Assembly: GCF_016865235.1 (NCBI RefSeq)
Contig: NZ_CP064030.1
Span: forward strand, 620,001 to 684,000
Length of the DNA stretch: 64,000 nt
Reading direction: 5' to 3'
DNA from: Dyella caseinilytica
GTDB lineage: Bacteria > Pseudomonadota > Gammaproteobacteria > Xanthomonadales > Rhodanobacteraceae
Both the position numbers and the translations under genes were made by a program. Every line of letters begins with the position of its first letter. Positions within the stretch are counted from its first letter, which is position 1. This document shows, piece after piece, positions 17,376 to 27,800 of the stretch. The notes beneath the pieces were generated by a model. The model had not been told where the DNA came from. It worked only from the letters and a program-made list of their open reading frames with translations, and searched no databases.

Positions 17376-19295
17376 TTATGGGTGGGCACAGGGGATTTGA
17401 GCGCCGCTCTCTGGTTGCAGGCAATGCAATGCAGCAGCGTGCACACGAAGGATGCGTCGCAGTTCGATAATCGCTTGCGGCGTTTCCTGGACATCGTGCC
17501 AGGAAGGCACGGCCAGCTCCGAGTCGGCGCCATCGAGATGCGAGCTGGTGTAGGGCACCACGCCATCGTCGGAATCGGACAGCGGACCCTTGGACTTATA
17601 CACGCCAACGATGGTGTGGTAGCGCACCTGGGGCGAGATGGGCAGGGTGCTGGAAGCCTTGATGAAAGGATCGGTATCGCTGAGGTTATCGATGCTGTTG
17701 GGTAGCTGTGCCGGCGTACCGGGCGTGGCGCTCTTGCCCTGCATGGCATCGGTAATGTTCTTGCCTTCTTCCAGCAAGGTGAGTGGCAGACGGATCAGGC
17801 CGCCGATCCAGCGGGCCAGTTTCCAGCGTGCGACCGGTGTGCCGCGATGGGGAGCGGCGAGGAATACGGCGCGCGTGACCTGCGGCATCGGCGAGAACTG
17901 CAGATATGGCGCAAGGCGCTCACGCAACCGCAGCTTGTCGGCATCGGAAAGGCCAGGACGGGCAGGGATGACGCTCCACAGTTTGTCATCGCTGGAAGAC
18001 ACAAGCAGTCGGGCGATGACGCCGCCCATGCTGTGGCCAATCAGCACGATGTTGTTGGAGGCAACCGCTTTACCGGATGGATCGAAGTGCTTGAGCGTTT
18101 CATCCAGAGCCTGTCGGATCTGCCGGAGATTCACCGCTACCGGCACATTGGTCGGGTAATACACCTCCCACACCTGATAGGTGCGGCGCAGTTGTTCGTC
18201 ACCCATCACTTCGTTGACGACATTGATCCATGCTTCAGGGCTGCTGGCCAATCCATGCAGCATGATCACTGTGAGGCGGTTGGGATCGTAGGGCTGCATC
18301 AGCAGCACTTCCGGCTTGCTCAGGCCGCCGCGCCCTAGCAGCGAGCGGATGGATTGCTTTGCGAATCCTGAGCGCGCCAGCCATACGCCATAGGGCGCCG
18401 TGAAGTTGGCAGCGAGCGGGATGGTTTGTCCATCGAGCTGGATGGTGCTGTCCAAATAAGGGTTCTTGGCATACAAGCGCACCTCGTCGGTCCTCAGCAC
18501 GCTGGCCAAGTCGTCGCCGGGAAATTCCAGTACCGCGGTGAGCGGCACGTAATTGGATTCGCGCCATGGCTGGCCGGTATCTGCCGGCGCGGAACCTACG
18601 GCCACAAACTCCGAGCCGAAACCATCGCGCTGGTAGATGTTGCGCAAACCGCTGAAACGTAATCCCGCCGAGGGAATCAACTCCGTAGGGACATAGTTGC
18701 TCGAACCAAGATAGACATCCGTGTTCGGCCGCAGCAGGCTCCATCCGGCCACCTGTTTCCTGCTCCAGTCCGTGCCGAGTTCGGGAAGCCGCTGAAAGAA
18801 GCTGTTCACCGCCTGGCTGACGGCGTAGTTGTAGAAATCCAGCACCTGCGATTGGCGGGTTTCGAAGGCACGTTCCCCCGGATCGCGCGCTGTATAGAAC
18901 AGGTATGCGTAGGCATAGCGTGCAGATTGGAGGTAATCGTTCAGTGCCTGGTCGTCGACCGTTTTATTCTGGTCCGTCTGCTGCAGGGCATAGGCCAGCC
19001 AGAGCTCGGACAGCGCCGACAAGCGTCGCTCATCGTCGAGTCCATCGGAGTAGAGCAGGGTGTTGGTGCAACGGGGAAAGTTCGCAGCGCAATCGTCACG
19101 GCTGAGCGCGATGACGTTGAGTGTCTGGACCGTGCTGTCGCTGAGCGTGCGCGTGTTCAGTACATCGCTGCGGCGTTGGTTGGCGTATTCCTTGAGCGTG
19201 ATGTGCTTGACGCCCACCATGCTGCAGCCGGCGGTCAGCAGCAAGGCCGCCAGCGTAACGACGCGAATGATCCCTATTGGCTTGCGGCCCTTCAT
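17376..19295 (-). CDS. Lipoprotein with alpha/beta-hydrolase (lipase-like) domain
   Basis: A 639-residue predicted lipoprotein esterase/lipase. With the start at 19295 (MKGRKPIGIIRVV) the N-terminus is a lipoprotein signal ending in the lipobox LLTAGC, so it would be anchored by lipid in an envelope membrane; a longer frame to 19349 adds eighteen residues and cannot be excluded. The C-terminal half is the hydrolase: MLHGLASSPEAW supplies the oxyanion region and NIVLIGHSMGGVIARLL carries the nucleophile serine; FLAAPHRGTPVA is typical of PGAP1-like or triacylglycerol-lipase folds. The first half (about residues 30-300) is a helical region I cannot name. The adjacent DUF4105 gene is divergent. 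Substrate is unknown. Confidence 0.82.
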   Translation of the reverse strand: MKGRKPIGIIRVVTLAALLLTAGCSMVGVKHITLKEYANQRRSDVLNTRTLSDSTVQTLNVIALSRDDCAANFPRCTNTLLYSDGLDDERRLSALSELWLAYALQQTDQNKTVDDQALNDYLQSARYAYAYLFYTARDPGERAFETRQSQVLDFYNYAVSQAVNSFFQRLPELGTDWSRKQVAGWSLLRPNTDVYLGSSNYVPTELIPSAGLRFSGLRNIYQRDGFGSEFVAVGSAPADTGQPWRESNYVPLTAVLEFPGDDLASVLRTDEVRLYAKNPYLDSTIQLDGQTIPLAANFTAPYGVWLARSGFAKQSIRSLLGRGGLSKPEVLLMQPYDPNRLTVIMLHGLASSPEAWINVVNEVMGDEQLRRTYQVWEVYYPTNVPVAVNLRQIRQALDETLKHFDPSGKAVASNNIVLIGHSMGGVIARLLVSSSDDKLWSVIPARPGLSDADKLRLRERLAPYLQFSPMPQVTRAVFLAAPHRGTPVARWKLARWIGGLIRLPLTLLEEGKNITDAMQGKSATPGTPAQLPNSIDNLSDTDPFIKASSTLPISPQVRYHTIVGVYKSKGPLSDSDDGVVPYTSSHLDGADSELAVPSWHDVQETPQAIIELRRILRVHAAALHCLQPESGAQIPCAHP

Positions 19296-19482
19296 CGATT
19301 CTTCATCTGGCAGGAAAGCAGTGGCTGATGCACGCTGAGCTTCATCCATCCAGGAACCTGTTCCGCCATTCTGGACGGTCCGGGTGATGGAGTGTGAAGC
19401 ACTGTGTTGAACAGGAAGCAGGATGAGCGGTCGTTACCGTTCTATTATCCATGTTGCAACGATTCTTGGGAGATGCCCGGTG

Positions 19483-20469
19483 ATGCTGCGATGGATGCTA
19501 TACGCCCTGATAGTCCTGGCCATTGTGCTGTCAGGTGGATGGGGTGCCCTGGCGCTGTGGTACCAGTTCCCGGGTGGGGCGGCGGCGCGCTGGATCGCTA
19601 GCCTGGTCTGGACGCTGGGTGTGCTGCTGGCGCTGGTATGGGCCTGGCACCGACACAGCGGTTTGCCGATCGGTGCTTATGGGCTGGCATTTCTGATTCT
19701 GCTGGCGTGGTGGAGCACCATCACGCCGTCCAATCATCGGGACTGGGCTGATGATGTGTCGCGGCAGCTGACCGGCCGTGTCGATGGCGACCTGGTCACC
19801 CTGGACAACGTGCGCAACTTCCATTGGCGCTCCAATGAGGATTACGACGCAAGTTGGGAGACGCGTCATTACGATCTGAATCAGCTTGCATCGGCCGATC
19901 TGATTCTTTCCTCGTGGGGCATGCCGGGTATTGTCCATGCGCTGATTTCGTTCGGTTTCGAGGATGGCTCGCATGTGGTGTTTTCGGTGGAGATCCGCCG
20001 ACAGCGCCACCAAACCTTTTCGTCGATTGGCGGATTCTTCAAGGATTTTGAGCGCGCCATCGTGGCAGCGGACGAAAACGATATCGTTCGTTTGCGCACC
20101 AACGTGCGCGGCGAAGATGATCACCTGTACCGATTACAGATGAGCAAGCCGGCGATGCGTGCCCTATTCCTGTCTTACGTGAAGGAGGCCAATGAACTGA
20201 CCGTGCAGCCTGCGTTCTACAACACGGTGACGTCGAATTGCGTAACCATCGTGTATGGCATGGCCAAACAGATCGATCCGGGCTTGCCGTATGACTATCG
20301 ACTGCTGCTAACGGCGTATTTGCCTGGTTATCTCTACAAGGCTGGGGCGCTGGATACCCACTATCCGTTGGAGGTGCTAACCCAGCAGGGTGATATCACG
20401 GCGCGTGCGCGGGCGGTGAAGCCGGGTGAGGATTTTTCCAAGGCGATCCGTACGCCGCCGGAGCCGTGA
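19483..20469 (+). CDS. DUF4105 (Lnb N-terminal periplasmic domain-type) membrane protein
   Basis: A 328-residue protein with three closely spaced hydrophobic segments at the N-terminus (MLRWMLYALIVLAIVLSGGW and two more before residue 75), followed by a soluble domain. The soluble part carries HALISFGFEDGSHVVFSVEI and the conserved NTVTSNCVTIVYGM, the Cys/His-containing pattern of DUF4105, which may be a papain-like or amidase-like fold. The start at 19483 has GGGAG nine bases upstream; the frame to 19423 lacks one and would spoil the N-terminal helix. It diverges from the lipoprotein hydrolase gene and is followed by a REP-like hairpin. Function is unknown; cell-envelope hydrolase is a guess from fold. 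Confidence 0.8.
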   Translation: MLRWMLYALIVLAIVLSGGWGALALWYQFPGGAAARWIASLVWTLGVLLALVWAWHRHSGLPIGAYGLAFLILLAWWSTITPSNHRDWADDVSRQLTGRVDGDLVTLDNVRNFHWRSNEDYDASWETRHYDLNQLASADLILSSWGMPGIVHALISFGFEDGSHVVFSVEIRRQRHQTFSSIGGFFKDFERAIVAADENDIVRLRTNVRGEDDHLYRLQMSKPAMRALFLSYVKEANELTVQPAFYNTVTSNCVTIVYGMAKQIDPGLPYDYRLLLTAYLPGYLYKAGALDTHYPLEVLTQQGDITARARAVKPGEDFSKAIRTPPEP

Positions 20470-20477
20470 TGTTCGTG

Positions 20478-20509
20478 GCCGTCATTCCCGCGAAAGCGGG
20501 AATGACGGC
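20478..20509. repeat. REP-like palindrome between convergent genes
   Basis: A perfect inverted repeat whose arms read GCCGTCATTCCCGC and GCGGGAATGACGGC around a four-base loop. Its core CCCGCGAAAGCGGG resembles the hairpins at 52090-52131 and 61565-61643. It lies just past the DUF4105 stop and before the end of the convergent peptidase gene, and may end both transcripts. Confidence 0.75.
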
Positions 20510-20542
20510 GAGGCGTGATTTGTCATCACGCCAGCCCATGTT

Positions 20543-22522
20543 TTACCTCACCGTAAACGTATTGTTGCTCCGATCCACATCCGGAATCGCGTGCTGCGGA
20601 TCAATCGTGGCCGACTTCACCGGCTTGTTGCCGTCGACGCGGATCACATAGCTACGGTGCTGCATCCAGGTTTCCACCGGCACGCGGATGTCCTGCTTGC
20701 TGCCATCGGTGTAGACGACTTCCAGCGTGGATGGCATCACCAGCTTGTCGAGGTTGGCCACCGTGACCTGTGCACCTTTGCGCCAGTCGCCATCGATGGG
20801 TGTGACGTTCTGAATGGCGAGGTCCAATTTCCAGTTGTATTCATACCATCCGCGCCAGAACCAGCTGAGGTCTTCGCCGGTTTCGCTTTCCATGAAGCGG
20901 AAGAAATCCGAGGGGCTGGGGTGCTTGTAAGCCCAAGTTTGGATGTATTTGCGGAAAGCCGGGTCGAAGCGTTCTGGTCCGATGATCTGCTCGCGCAGCA
21001 ACACCAGGCCATAGGCTGATTTGAAGTACGTCACCGGATGGCGGTATTTCTCCTGGATTTCGTCCGCACGCGTGAGCAGAGGCGGCGCGTCCGGATCGGT
21101 CAGTACCTTGACGATTTCATCGGCGGGATTGCCGTGGCCCGGCGCGTATTCGGGATCGCGCTTGGGTGCGTATTCGCCGTGATTGAAGTTGTCCGCTTCG
21201 TACACGTCGATAAAGGTGTTAAAGCCTTCATCCATCCACGCGTTGCGGCGCTCGTCCGTGCCGACGATCATCGGGAACCAGGTATGTCCAATTTCATGCG
21301 CAATCAGCGCGTGCAGATCGCTGCCTTTCGCTTCCTTCGAATCGAACGTGATGCTCGGATATTCCATGCCGCCGGCCGAACCGGCTTCGTTGATCGCAAC
21401 CGGATAAGGGTATGGATACCACTGCTTGGAGAAGTACTCGGTGGCCGCCTTCACGTACTCGGTGGCGCGTCCCCAGGCTTCCTTGCCGGCGCTTTCCACC
21501 GGATAGGCCGATTCAGCCAGCGCAGTCTTACCGTTGCCCAGATTGATGCGCGCGGCATCCCAGATGTAGGCCTTGGAAGCGCCGAATACCGCGTCGCGGC
21601 TGTTCTGGATACGGAAGTGCCAGGTCAGCGTGCCACTTTGTTTTGGGCGCGTGTTCGGATCATTCACTTCATCGGCCGAACGGATCATCACCGTGGTATC
21701 GCTGTGACGGGCCTGATCCAGGCGCTGCATCTCGGTCTTGGTGAGCACGTCCTGCGGATTGAGCAGTTCACCGGCGCCAACCACAATCATGTTCCACGGC
21801 ACGGTGACCGAATAATCGTAGTCGCCGTATTCCAGATAGAACTCGTTATTGAGGTACGGATCGGTGGTCCAGCCACGCAGATCGTCATACACGCACATGC
21901 GCGGATACCACTGCGCAATCTCGAAAATGTCACCATTCTTGGTCGGGTTGACGTCAGTGCGGCCGCCAAACTCACCGGGAACGGTGTAGCTGTAGCTGAT
22001 ATGCACGCGCAATTTGCCATCGCGAGCCTTTAGCGGCTGCGGCAGGCGGATCTGCATACGGGTGTCGGAAATCACCCAGTCGGCTTTCTGCAGTTTGCCG
22101 TCAGTGCCTTCTACCGCGATGGACGTGATGTGCTCGCCGTCGGTGAATTCAGTCGGGAATTTGCCGTCGTCAAAGGCGCCGCGCGCATCCTTCAAATAAC
22201 GATTTTGTTCCACTTGCAACCAAAGCACATCCAGATCGTCGGGGCTGTGGTTGGTATAAGTAATGACTTCGTCGGCTGTCAGCTTGCGCGTGTCCGGATC
22301 CAGCGCAGCCTTGATCTGATAGTCCGCGCGATTCTGCCAAAACAGCGGCCCAGGCTTTCCACTGCCGGAGCGATAGCCGTTCGAGGGTTGCGGGTAGACA
22401 AACGGTGCGAAGGTTTCGAATGGGTTGTAGCCCGATGGGGGAGCATCGGCGGCCACGACCAGGCTGGCGGAAAGGGATAGGGCGGCGAGCACAGCGCCGC
22501 AAAGCGTCGGAATGGTCTTCAT
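20543..22522 (-). CDS. Secreted M1-family zinc metallopeptidase
   Basis: A 659-residue exported aminopeptidase-type enzyme. The start at 22522 (MKTIPTLCGAVLAALS) gives a signal peptide ending near LVVAAD, with AGGG upstream; the frame to 22645 adds unlikely sequence. The zinc site is clear: HEIGHTWFPM (His409-Glu410 and His413) followed by WMDEGFNTFIDVYE supplying the third ligand. The exopeptidase motif is seen as SAGGMEYPS, a variant of the usual GAMEN. The N-terminal beta domain (about 60-290) precedes the thermolysin-like domain, and a short C-terminal domain follows. It stands alone, convergent with DUF4105. Role is likely peptide turnover in the periplasm or outside. Confidence 0.92.
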   Translation of the reverse strand: MKTIPTLCGAVLAALSLSASLVVAADAPPSGYNPFETFAPFVYPQPSNGYRSGSGKPGPLFWQNRADYQIKAALDPDTRKLTADEVITYTNHSPDDLDVLWLQVEQNRYLKDARGAFDDGKFPTEFTDGEHITSIAVEGTDGKLQKADWVISDTRMQIRLPQPLKARDGKLRVHISYSYTVPGEFGGRTDVNPTKNGDIFEIAQWYPRMCVYDDLRGWTTDPYLNNEFYLEYGDYDYSVTVPWNMIVVGAGELLNPQDVLTKTEMQRLDQARHSDTTVMIRSADEVNDPNTRPKQSGTLTWHFRIQNSRDAVFGASKAYIWDAARINLGNGKTALAESAYPVESAGKEAWGRATEYVKAATEYFSKQWYPYPYPVAINEAGSAGGMEYPSITFDSKEAKGSDLHALIAHEIGHTWFPMIVGTDERRNAWMDEGFNTFIDVYEADNFNHGEYAPKRDPEYAPGHGNPADEIVKVLTDPDAPPLLTRADEIQEKYRHPVTYFKSAYGLVLLREQIIGPERFDPAFRKYIQTWAYKHPSPSDFFRFMESETGEDLSWFWRGWYEYNWKLDLAIQNVTPIDGDWRKGAQVTVANLDKLVMPSTLEVVYTDGSKQDIRVPVETWMQHRSYVIRVDGNKPVKSATIDPQHAIPDVDRSNNTFTVR

Positions 22523-23108
22523 GAGGGCCCTGTAGCGTTGGGGAACGCGCCGTCCTGGCACCGAACGGCTGACGATACTGCAACGCTGCAAAACGATACC
22601 AGTGCCAGAGGGCGCATAGAACATAGCAGGTGACCACCGCTCCATTTATTACGGAGAAGGGGCCGGGTAAGGGCGCGATTGGCGTGCGATATCCATCGTT
22701 GGCTCGTTTTCGCCTCGCATGTCGCCCGAGCCGCATCCTGTCGCAGTAAGAACGTCAACAAGGCGCGCATTTGGCAAGCGGGAAGCGCGCATCCTTTGCG
22801 CTGCTTCATCACACTTTCGCGTGTGCCACCTGCTGCAGTAGGTCATGAAGAAGAATTCGGGTCGATTTGTCACGTTAGCCTCGTTTGCGCAATGTCTTCT
22901 TTGCAAGGCGACATCGTGATCATCCCTGCACATGAGGTTTTAGGGGATTTCGTAATCGTCCTATATGGAGGGAAAAAAATAAGCGGCTAGCGCTATCTAT
23001 TGCCTATTTTTTCCGTGTTTGTGCGTAGGTGATCACTGATTTTTGTTAAAGGAGATGAGTCGTATGGCTGGCTTGTAATCGTCTCGTTATGGTCCGCACT
23101 CGAGGGAT
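22523..23108. other. Non-coding stretch upstream of the CDI island
   Basis: About 590 bases with no supported gene. The half nearest cdiB (from about 22920) turns AT-rich and includes a run of seven A at 22973-22979. An AAAGGAG at 23048-23054 precedes a four-codon open frame (23064-23078), which I do not consider a gene. The cdiB promoter must lie here. Confidence 0.55.
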
Positions 23109-24860
23109 ATGCGTAAGAGTACGGAAGCTGTGAATTGCAAGAAAAATACATTCGTTCGTCGTAATGCATCGTGGAAACGCTGGCTTGCACTAGCGAGTGC
23201 GGCTGTCATGTCGCCGCTCGTCCCAGCCCAGGATCGTCTCCCTCAGTCGGCCATCACGCCTGACGAGCAACAACAACGCGAACGTACACAGCGACAGGCG
23301 CAAGAGCGTCAGGTACGTGATGGGGCGCCCGATGTTCGTCTGGATCGCGAAGTTTCCACCGCCTTCCACAACCTTGCCTTGCCTGAGGAGGCTGACTGCT
23401 TTGCTTTGCAAAGTGTTCGCCTGGTGGGCGAGCGCGTTGCCGATTTCTGGTTTGTACAGCGTTACCTCAGCCAATACGCAGCCCGTTGCGTCGGGCACGA
23501 AGGTATAAGCCTGATCGTGCGTCGCGCCGGCGACCTGATCATCGATCGCGGCTATGTCACCACGCGCGTCGGCCTGCAGGCGCAGGATCTTTCCAAAGGC
23601 GTGCTGACCATCACCTTGGTGCCTGGTGTGATTCACGGCATCTGCATGGCAGACGGCTCTTCCTCCAACGATTGGCGCTGGGCTTTGCCGATGCGACCCG
23701 GTGATCTACTCAATCTGCGTGACATTGAGCAGGGCATGGAGCAAATGAAGCGCCTGCCGTCGCAGGATGTGAAGATCGACATTGCGCCGGCGGAGGGTTC
23801 CGGTCAATCCGATCTTGTCGTCACTGTTCAACACAGTAAGCCCTGGCGCGTGGTCGCGACACTGGATGATTCCGGCGCTGCGGCAACGGGTCTGTACCAG
23901 GCCGGCCTGAATATCGGCATCGATAACCCGCTCCACGCGGCCGACATGTTGTCGCTTGGTGTCACGCACGATGTGTTCAATGGCACGGGACGCGGTACGC
24001 AGGGCTTTAACGGCAATTATTCGATCCCGCGCGGCGACTGGTTGTTCACCATCAGCATCTACGGTTACCGCTATCACCAGACGGTGGAAGGCTCAGCGCA
24101 GACCTTTGTCAGCAGTGGTACGTCCAAGGCCATCGATCTGGTGGCGCAGCGCCTTCTTTATCGCGACCAACATAGCAAGACTACGGCCGAGCTGCATGTT
24201 GGCAAGCGTTTGGCACACAGCTATATCGAAGATGTGGAGTTGGATTCACAGCGGCGCAACATGAGCACGCTGGAGGCCGCCATCGCCCAGCGTCGTTATA
24301 TCGGCAACGCGCAGTTGGATCTGCGCCTGGCGGAACGCTTCGGCGTGCCGTGGTTCGGGGGAGAGCACGATCCGGCCGATCACCGGCCTGACGATCCCAC
24401 CTTCCGTTATCACCTCACCACCCTGGATGCGTCACTCACTCAGCCCTTTACGCTGGGCAAGCAGCCTGTGCAATGGACCAGTGAGTTCCACGGCCAATAC
24501 ACCGACAACCATCTTTACGGCTCCGAATACATCGGCATCGGCGGGCGCTACACCGTGCGTGGTTTCGATGGTGACCAGACGCTTGCCGCGGCCAAAGGCT
24601 GGTATTGGCGCAACACCTTGTCCTTGCCGGTGGGCCATTGGCCATTCGTGTTCTATGCCGGTATCGATGCTGGCCGCGTGAGTGGCCCGGGTACGGACTA
24701 CATCCCCGGCAACACCGCCCTGAGCGGTGGTTTCTTCGGTCTGCGCGGTATCTATCGCCAGCTCAGTTGGGATGCCTTTATCGGCAAGGCCTTGCATGGC
24801 GGTGATCTGGTGCCAAACGCACGGCCAGCGAGTGGCTTCCAGCTCGTTTACTCGTTCTGA
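23109..24860 (+). CDS. cdiB: Two-partner secretion transporter, CdiB/ShlB/FhaC family
   Basis: A 583-residue outer-membrane Omp85-type transporter that exports the exoprotein encoded 38 bases downstream. The N-terminus has a signal region (RWLALASAAVMSPLVPAQ), then a Q/R/E-rich linker helix, then POTRA-type domains (about 75-250) with a two-cysteine pattern (ADCFALQ and YAARCVGHEGIS). The C-terminal barrel includes the family L6 motif in YTVRGFDGDQTLAAAKG (near residue 486) and ends SGFQLVYSF with a terminal Phe. GAGGG lies just before the start. Gene order transporter-exoprotein-membrane ORF equals the cdiBAI order of enterobacterial contact-dependent inhibition systems. Confidence 0.93.
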   Translation: MRKSTEAVNCKKNTFVRRNASWKRWLALASAAVMSPLVPAQDRLPQSAITPDEQQQRERTQRQAQERQVRDGAPDVRLDREVSTAFHNLALPEEADCFALQSVRLVGERVADFWFVQRYLSQYAARCVGHEGISLIVRRAGDLIIDRGYVTTRVGLQAQDLSKGVLTITLVPGVIHGICMADGSSSNDWRWALPMRPGDLLNLRDIEQGMEQMKRLPSQDVKIDIAPAEGSGQSDLVVTVQHSKPWRVVATLDDSGAAATGLYQAGLNIGIDNPLHAADMLSLGVTHDVFNGTGRGTQGFNGNYSIPRGDWLFTISIYGYRYHQTVEGSAQTFVSSGTSKAIDLVAQRLLYRDQHSKTTAELHVGKRLAHSYIEDVELDSQRRNMSTLEAAIAQRRYIGNAQLDLRLAERFGVPWFGGEHDPADHRPDDPTFRYHLTTLDASLTQPFTLGKQPVQWTSEFHGQYTDNHLYGSEYIGIGGRYTVRGFDGDQTLAAAKGWYWRNTLSLPVGHWPFVFYAGIDAGRVSGPGTDYIPGNTALSGGFFGLRGIYRQLSWDAFIGKALHGGDLVPNARPASGFQLVYSF

Positions 24861-24898
24861 TCGCAATCACGACACGTTACCCGTCAAGGACAGACATT

Positions 24899-27800
24899 AT
24901 GGCTTTCCGTCGTCATCTATCGGTTTCTGGAGCATCCCTTTCACGGCGTGCGTTGAGCGCGGCGGTACTCTCCGCCTTGTTGGGAACACCCGTACTGGCG
25001 ACCGCTCAGGTAACGCCGGATCCGAATGCGAGTGTGCATCGTCCAGGCACCAATGCCGCGGGCAATGGCGTGCCGGTGGTAAACATCGTGGCGCCTTCGG
25101 CGGCAGGTGTGTCGCACAATCAGTACCAACAGTTCAACGTCGACAAGCAGGGTCTGATCCTCAACAACAGTGCGGGCGTTTCGCAAACCCAGTTAGGTGG
25201 CTACATCGTGGGGAACCCCAACTACCAGGCGGGGCAGTCGGCGAAACTCATCGTCAACGAAGTTACATCAACCAATCCCACGTACTTGCGCGGCTATACG
25301 GAAGTGGCTGGCAACGCAGCTGATGTGATCATCGCCAATCCGAACGGCATTTCGGTCGATGGCGCCGGCTTTATCAATACCAATCGGGCCACCTTGACCA
25401 CCGGTACGCCCACCTTCGGAGCGGATGGTTCGTTGAGCGGGCTGCGCACGAGCGGCGGCGCGATCAGCGTCGATGGCGATGGTATGGATGCGTCGAACAT
25501 CGATCGGCTCGACCTGATATCGCGCAGTCTCACTGTCAACGGCAAGGTGTGGGCCAATAACCTCAACGTTGTCACTGGCGCCAACCAGGTTGGCTATAGC
25601 GATCTATCCATGCAGGCCATCGCTGGCACGGGCGATACGCCGACGGTAAGTATCGACGTGGCATCGCTGGGCGGCATGTACGCCAACGCGGCGCACCTCA
25701 TAGCCAGCGAGGCGGGTGTGGGTGTGCGAAATGCGGGTCAATTGGCGTCGCAAGGCGGCGACTTCACCATCGACGCCGTCGGTCAGCTGCAATTGACCGG
25801 TGCCACATCATCCGCCGCCAATCTCACCATTAGCGGAGCGTCGCTCAGCAATAGCGGCACACTGCAATCCAATGGTGCGATGAGCGTCCAGGCGACAGCT
25901 GGTGTCGACAACAGCGGTACGCTTTATAGCGGCGATGCCTTGTCAATGCAGGCTGATTCGTTGAGCAATAGCGGTGCGCTGCAATCGACTGCCGACATGA
26001 GTCTGCGGAGCGCACGGGGTATCACCAACATCGGCACCATCTACAGCGGCGGCAACCTTGCTCTCAATGCCGGCGATACGCTGATCAACAGTAATGTCAT
26101 CGCAGCAGCCAGCAACACCAGCATGCGTGCGCGGCAACTCGCATCCTCCGGCACGTTGGGCGCAGGTGTGGCTAGTGATGGGAGCCTGCAGGGTAATAGC
26201 ACGCTTAGCATCAGTACGACAGATGCACTCGCAGCCAACGGCGTGAATCTTGCCAGCGGCGCGATCACGATTGTGGGTAGCGCGCTGGATCTTTCCGGCG
26301 CACAAACGCGTGCGGGTGGTGACGTGTCCCTCACCAGTACCGCTGGTGATATCGACCATGCCAACGCCAGCCTGGTCACCAGCGGCACGCTTACCATTCG
26401 CAGCGCGGGCACCGTGGACAACACCAACGGCGCGATGCAGGTTGGCCAGCTCGACGCCCAGGCAGCTAACTGGCGCAACGCCTACGGCAGCGTGATGCAA
26501 ACCGGCAACGGCCCGATGAGCGTGCGGATCGGCGGCTTGCTGGACAACACCCACGGTATCTGGGTAGCCAATGCCAATACCATGGCGCTAAGTGCCGATA
26601 CCATCGACAACACCGGTGGTGCGATCGAGCAAGCCGGTACCGGCACACTCACCCTTAGTGCCAGTGCGCTCACCAACGATCAAGGGCAGATCCTGGGCAA
26701 TGGCGATCTTGTGCTTGCTAGCCAAGTCGTCAGTAACCAGGCTGGTGCGCTGAGTGTGGCAGGCAGCGCCACACTTGCCGGCGGTGATCTCGACAATACT
26801 GATGGCACCATTGTGGCGCAGAACCTGCAGGCACAACTCGCTGGCACGCTCAGCAATCAGGGTGGTCTGTTGCTGGCCGGCAGTGCTCAGCTCGTCACCA
26901 ACACGCTCAACAACGACAGCGGCCAGATCAAGGCGATCGATGGCAACCTTGATATCACTGCACAAACGCTTAGCAATAACGCGGCTGGTTTTCTCGGCAG
27001 CAATAGCGCCGTCGCGCTGAGTGTGAACACGGTCAACAACGCTGGCCAGATCTATGCCGGTATCGATCTCACGCTGACTGCACAAGGCGGCGTTACCAAC
27101 AGTGGCGCACTGCAAGCCCAGGGCAACGTCAACGTGGGCATTGGCGGTGCTTTCACCAACGACAATGGCCAATTGGAAGCAGGTGCCGGACAGGGTCAGG
27201 CGCAACTGGCGCTCAACGCCGCCGCGATCAGCAACCAGGGTGGCCGCATTGCCAATGCGGATGGTGGCACCACCACGATCAACGGTGGCACGCTCGACAA
27301 CACGGGCGGCACTTTGGGTGGGAATGGCGACGTCACGCTTAACGTTGCGCAGATCACTAACAACGCCGGTACCCTTGTTTCAGCTGGTTATCTTGCGCTG
27401 CAAAGCAGTGATCTCAGCAATCGGAACGGTAAGCTTTACAGCGCCGGCAATCTCGCGTGGAACAACAGCGAGGCAACGCTGGATAACACCGGTGGTTCGA
27501 TCGGTTCAGGCGGCGATATCGCGCTCATGCTCGATGTGGTCCATAACGACGGGGGCAATATCGCCTCGAACAACAATGTGATTGCTCAGTTCAGCGGCTT
27601 TGATGGCGCCGGCGGTCTGCGTGCAGGCAACAACCTGACTCTGGCGCTTGCAGGCGACTATACGAATCAGGTTGGCAACAGCCTGTTCGCCAATAACGAT
27701 TTCACCTTCAACCTCGGCGGTGCGTTCACCAACGCCGCGGGTGCCACTCTGCAAACCGTGGGCGCACTGACGCTGAATGCCGCCAGTCTCGACAACCAGG

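Noticed and set aside
22679..22990. Open frame of 103 codons upstream of cdiB
   Set aside because: No ribosome site, low-quality composition and no domain; treated as chance.
23064..23078. Possible four-codon leader peptide before cdiB
   Set aside because: The ribosome-site-like AAAGGAG is suggestive, but there is no attenuator structure or regulatory codon pattern.
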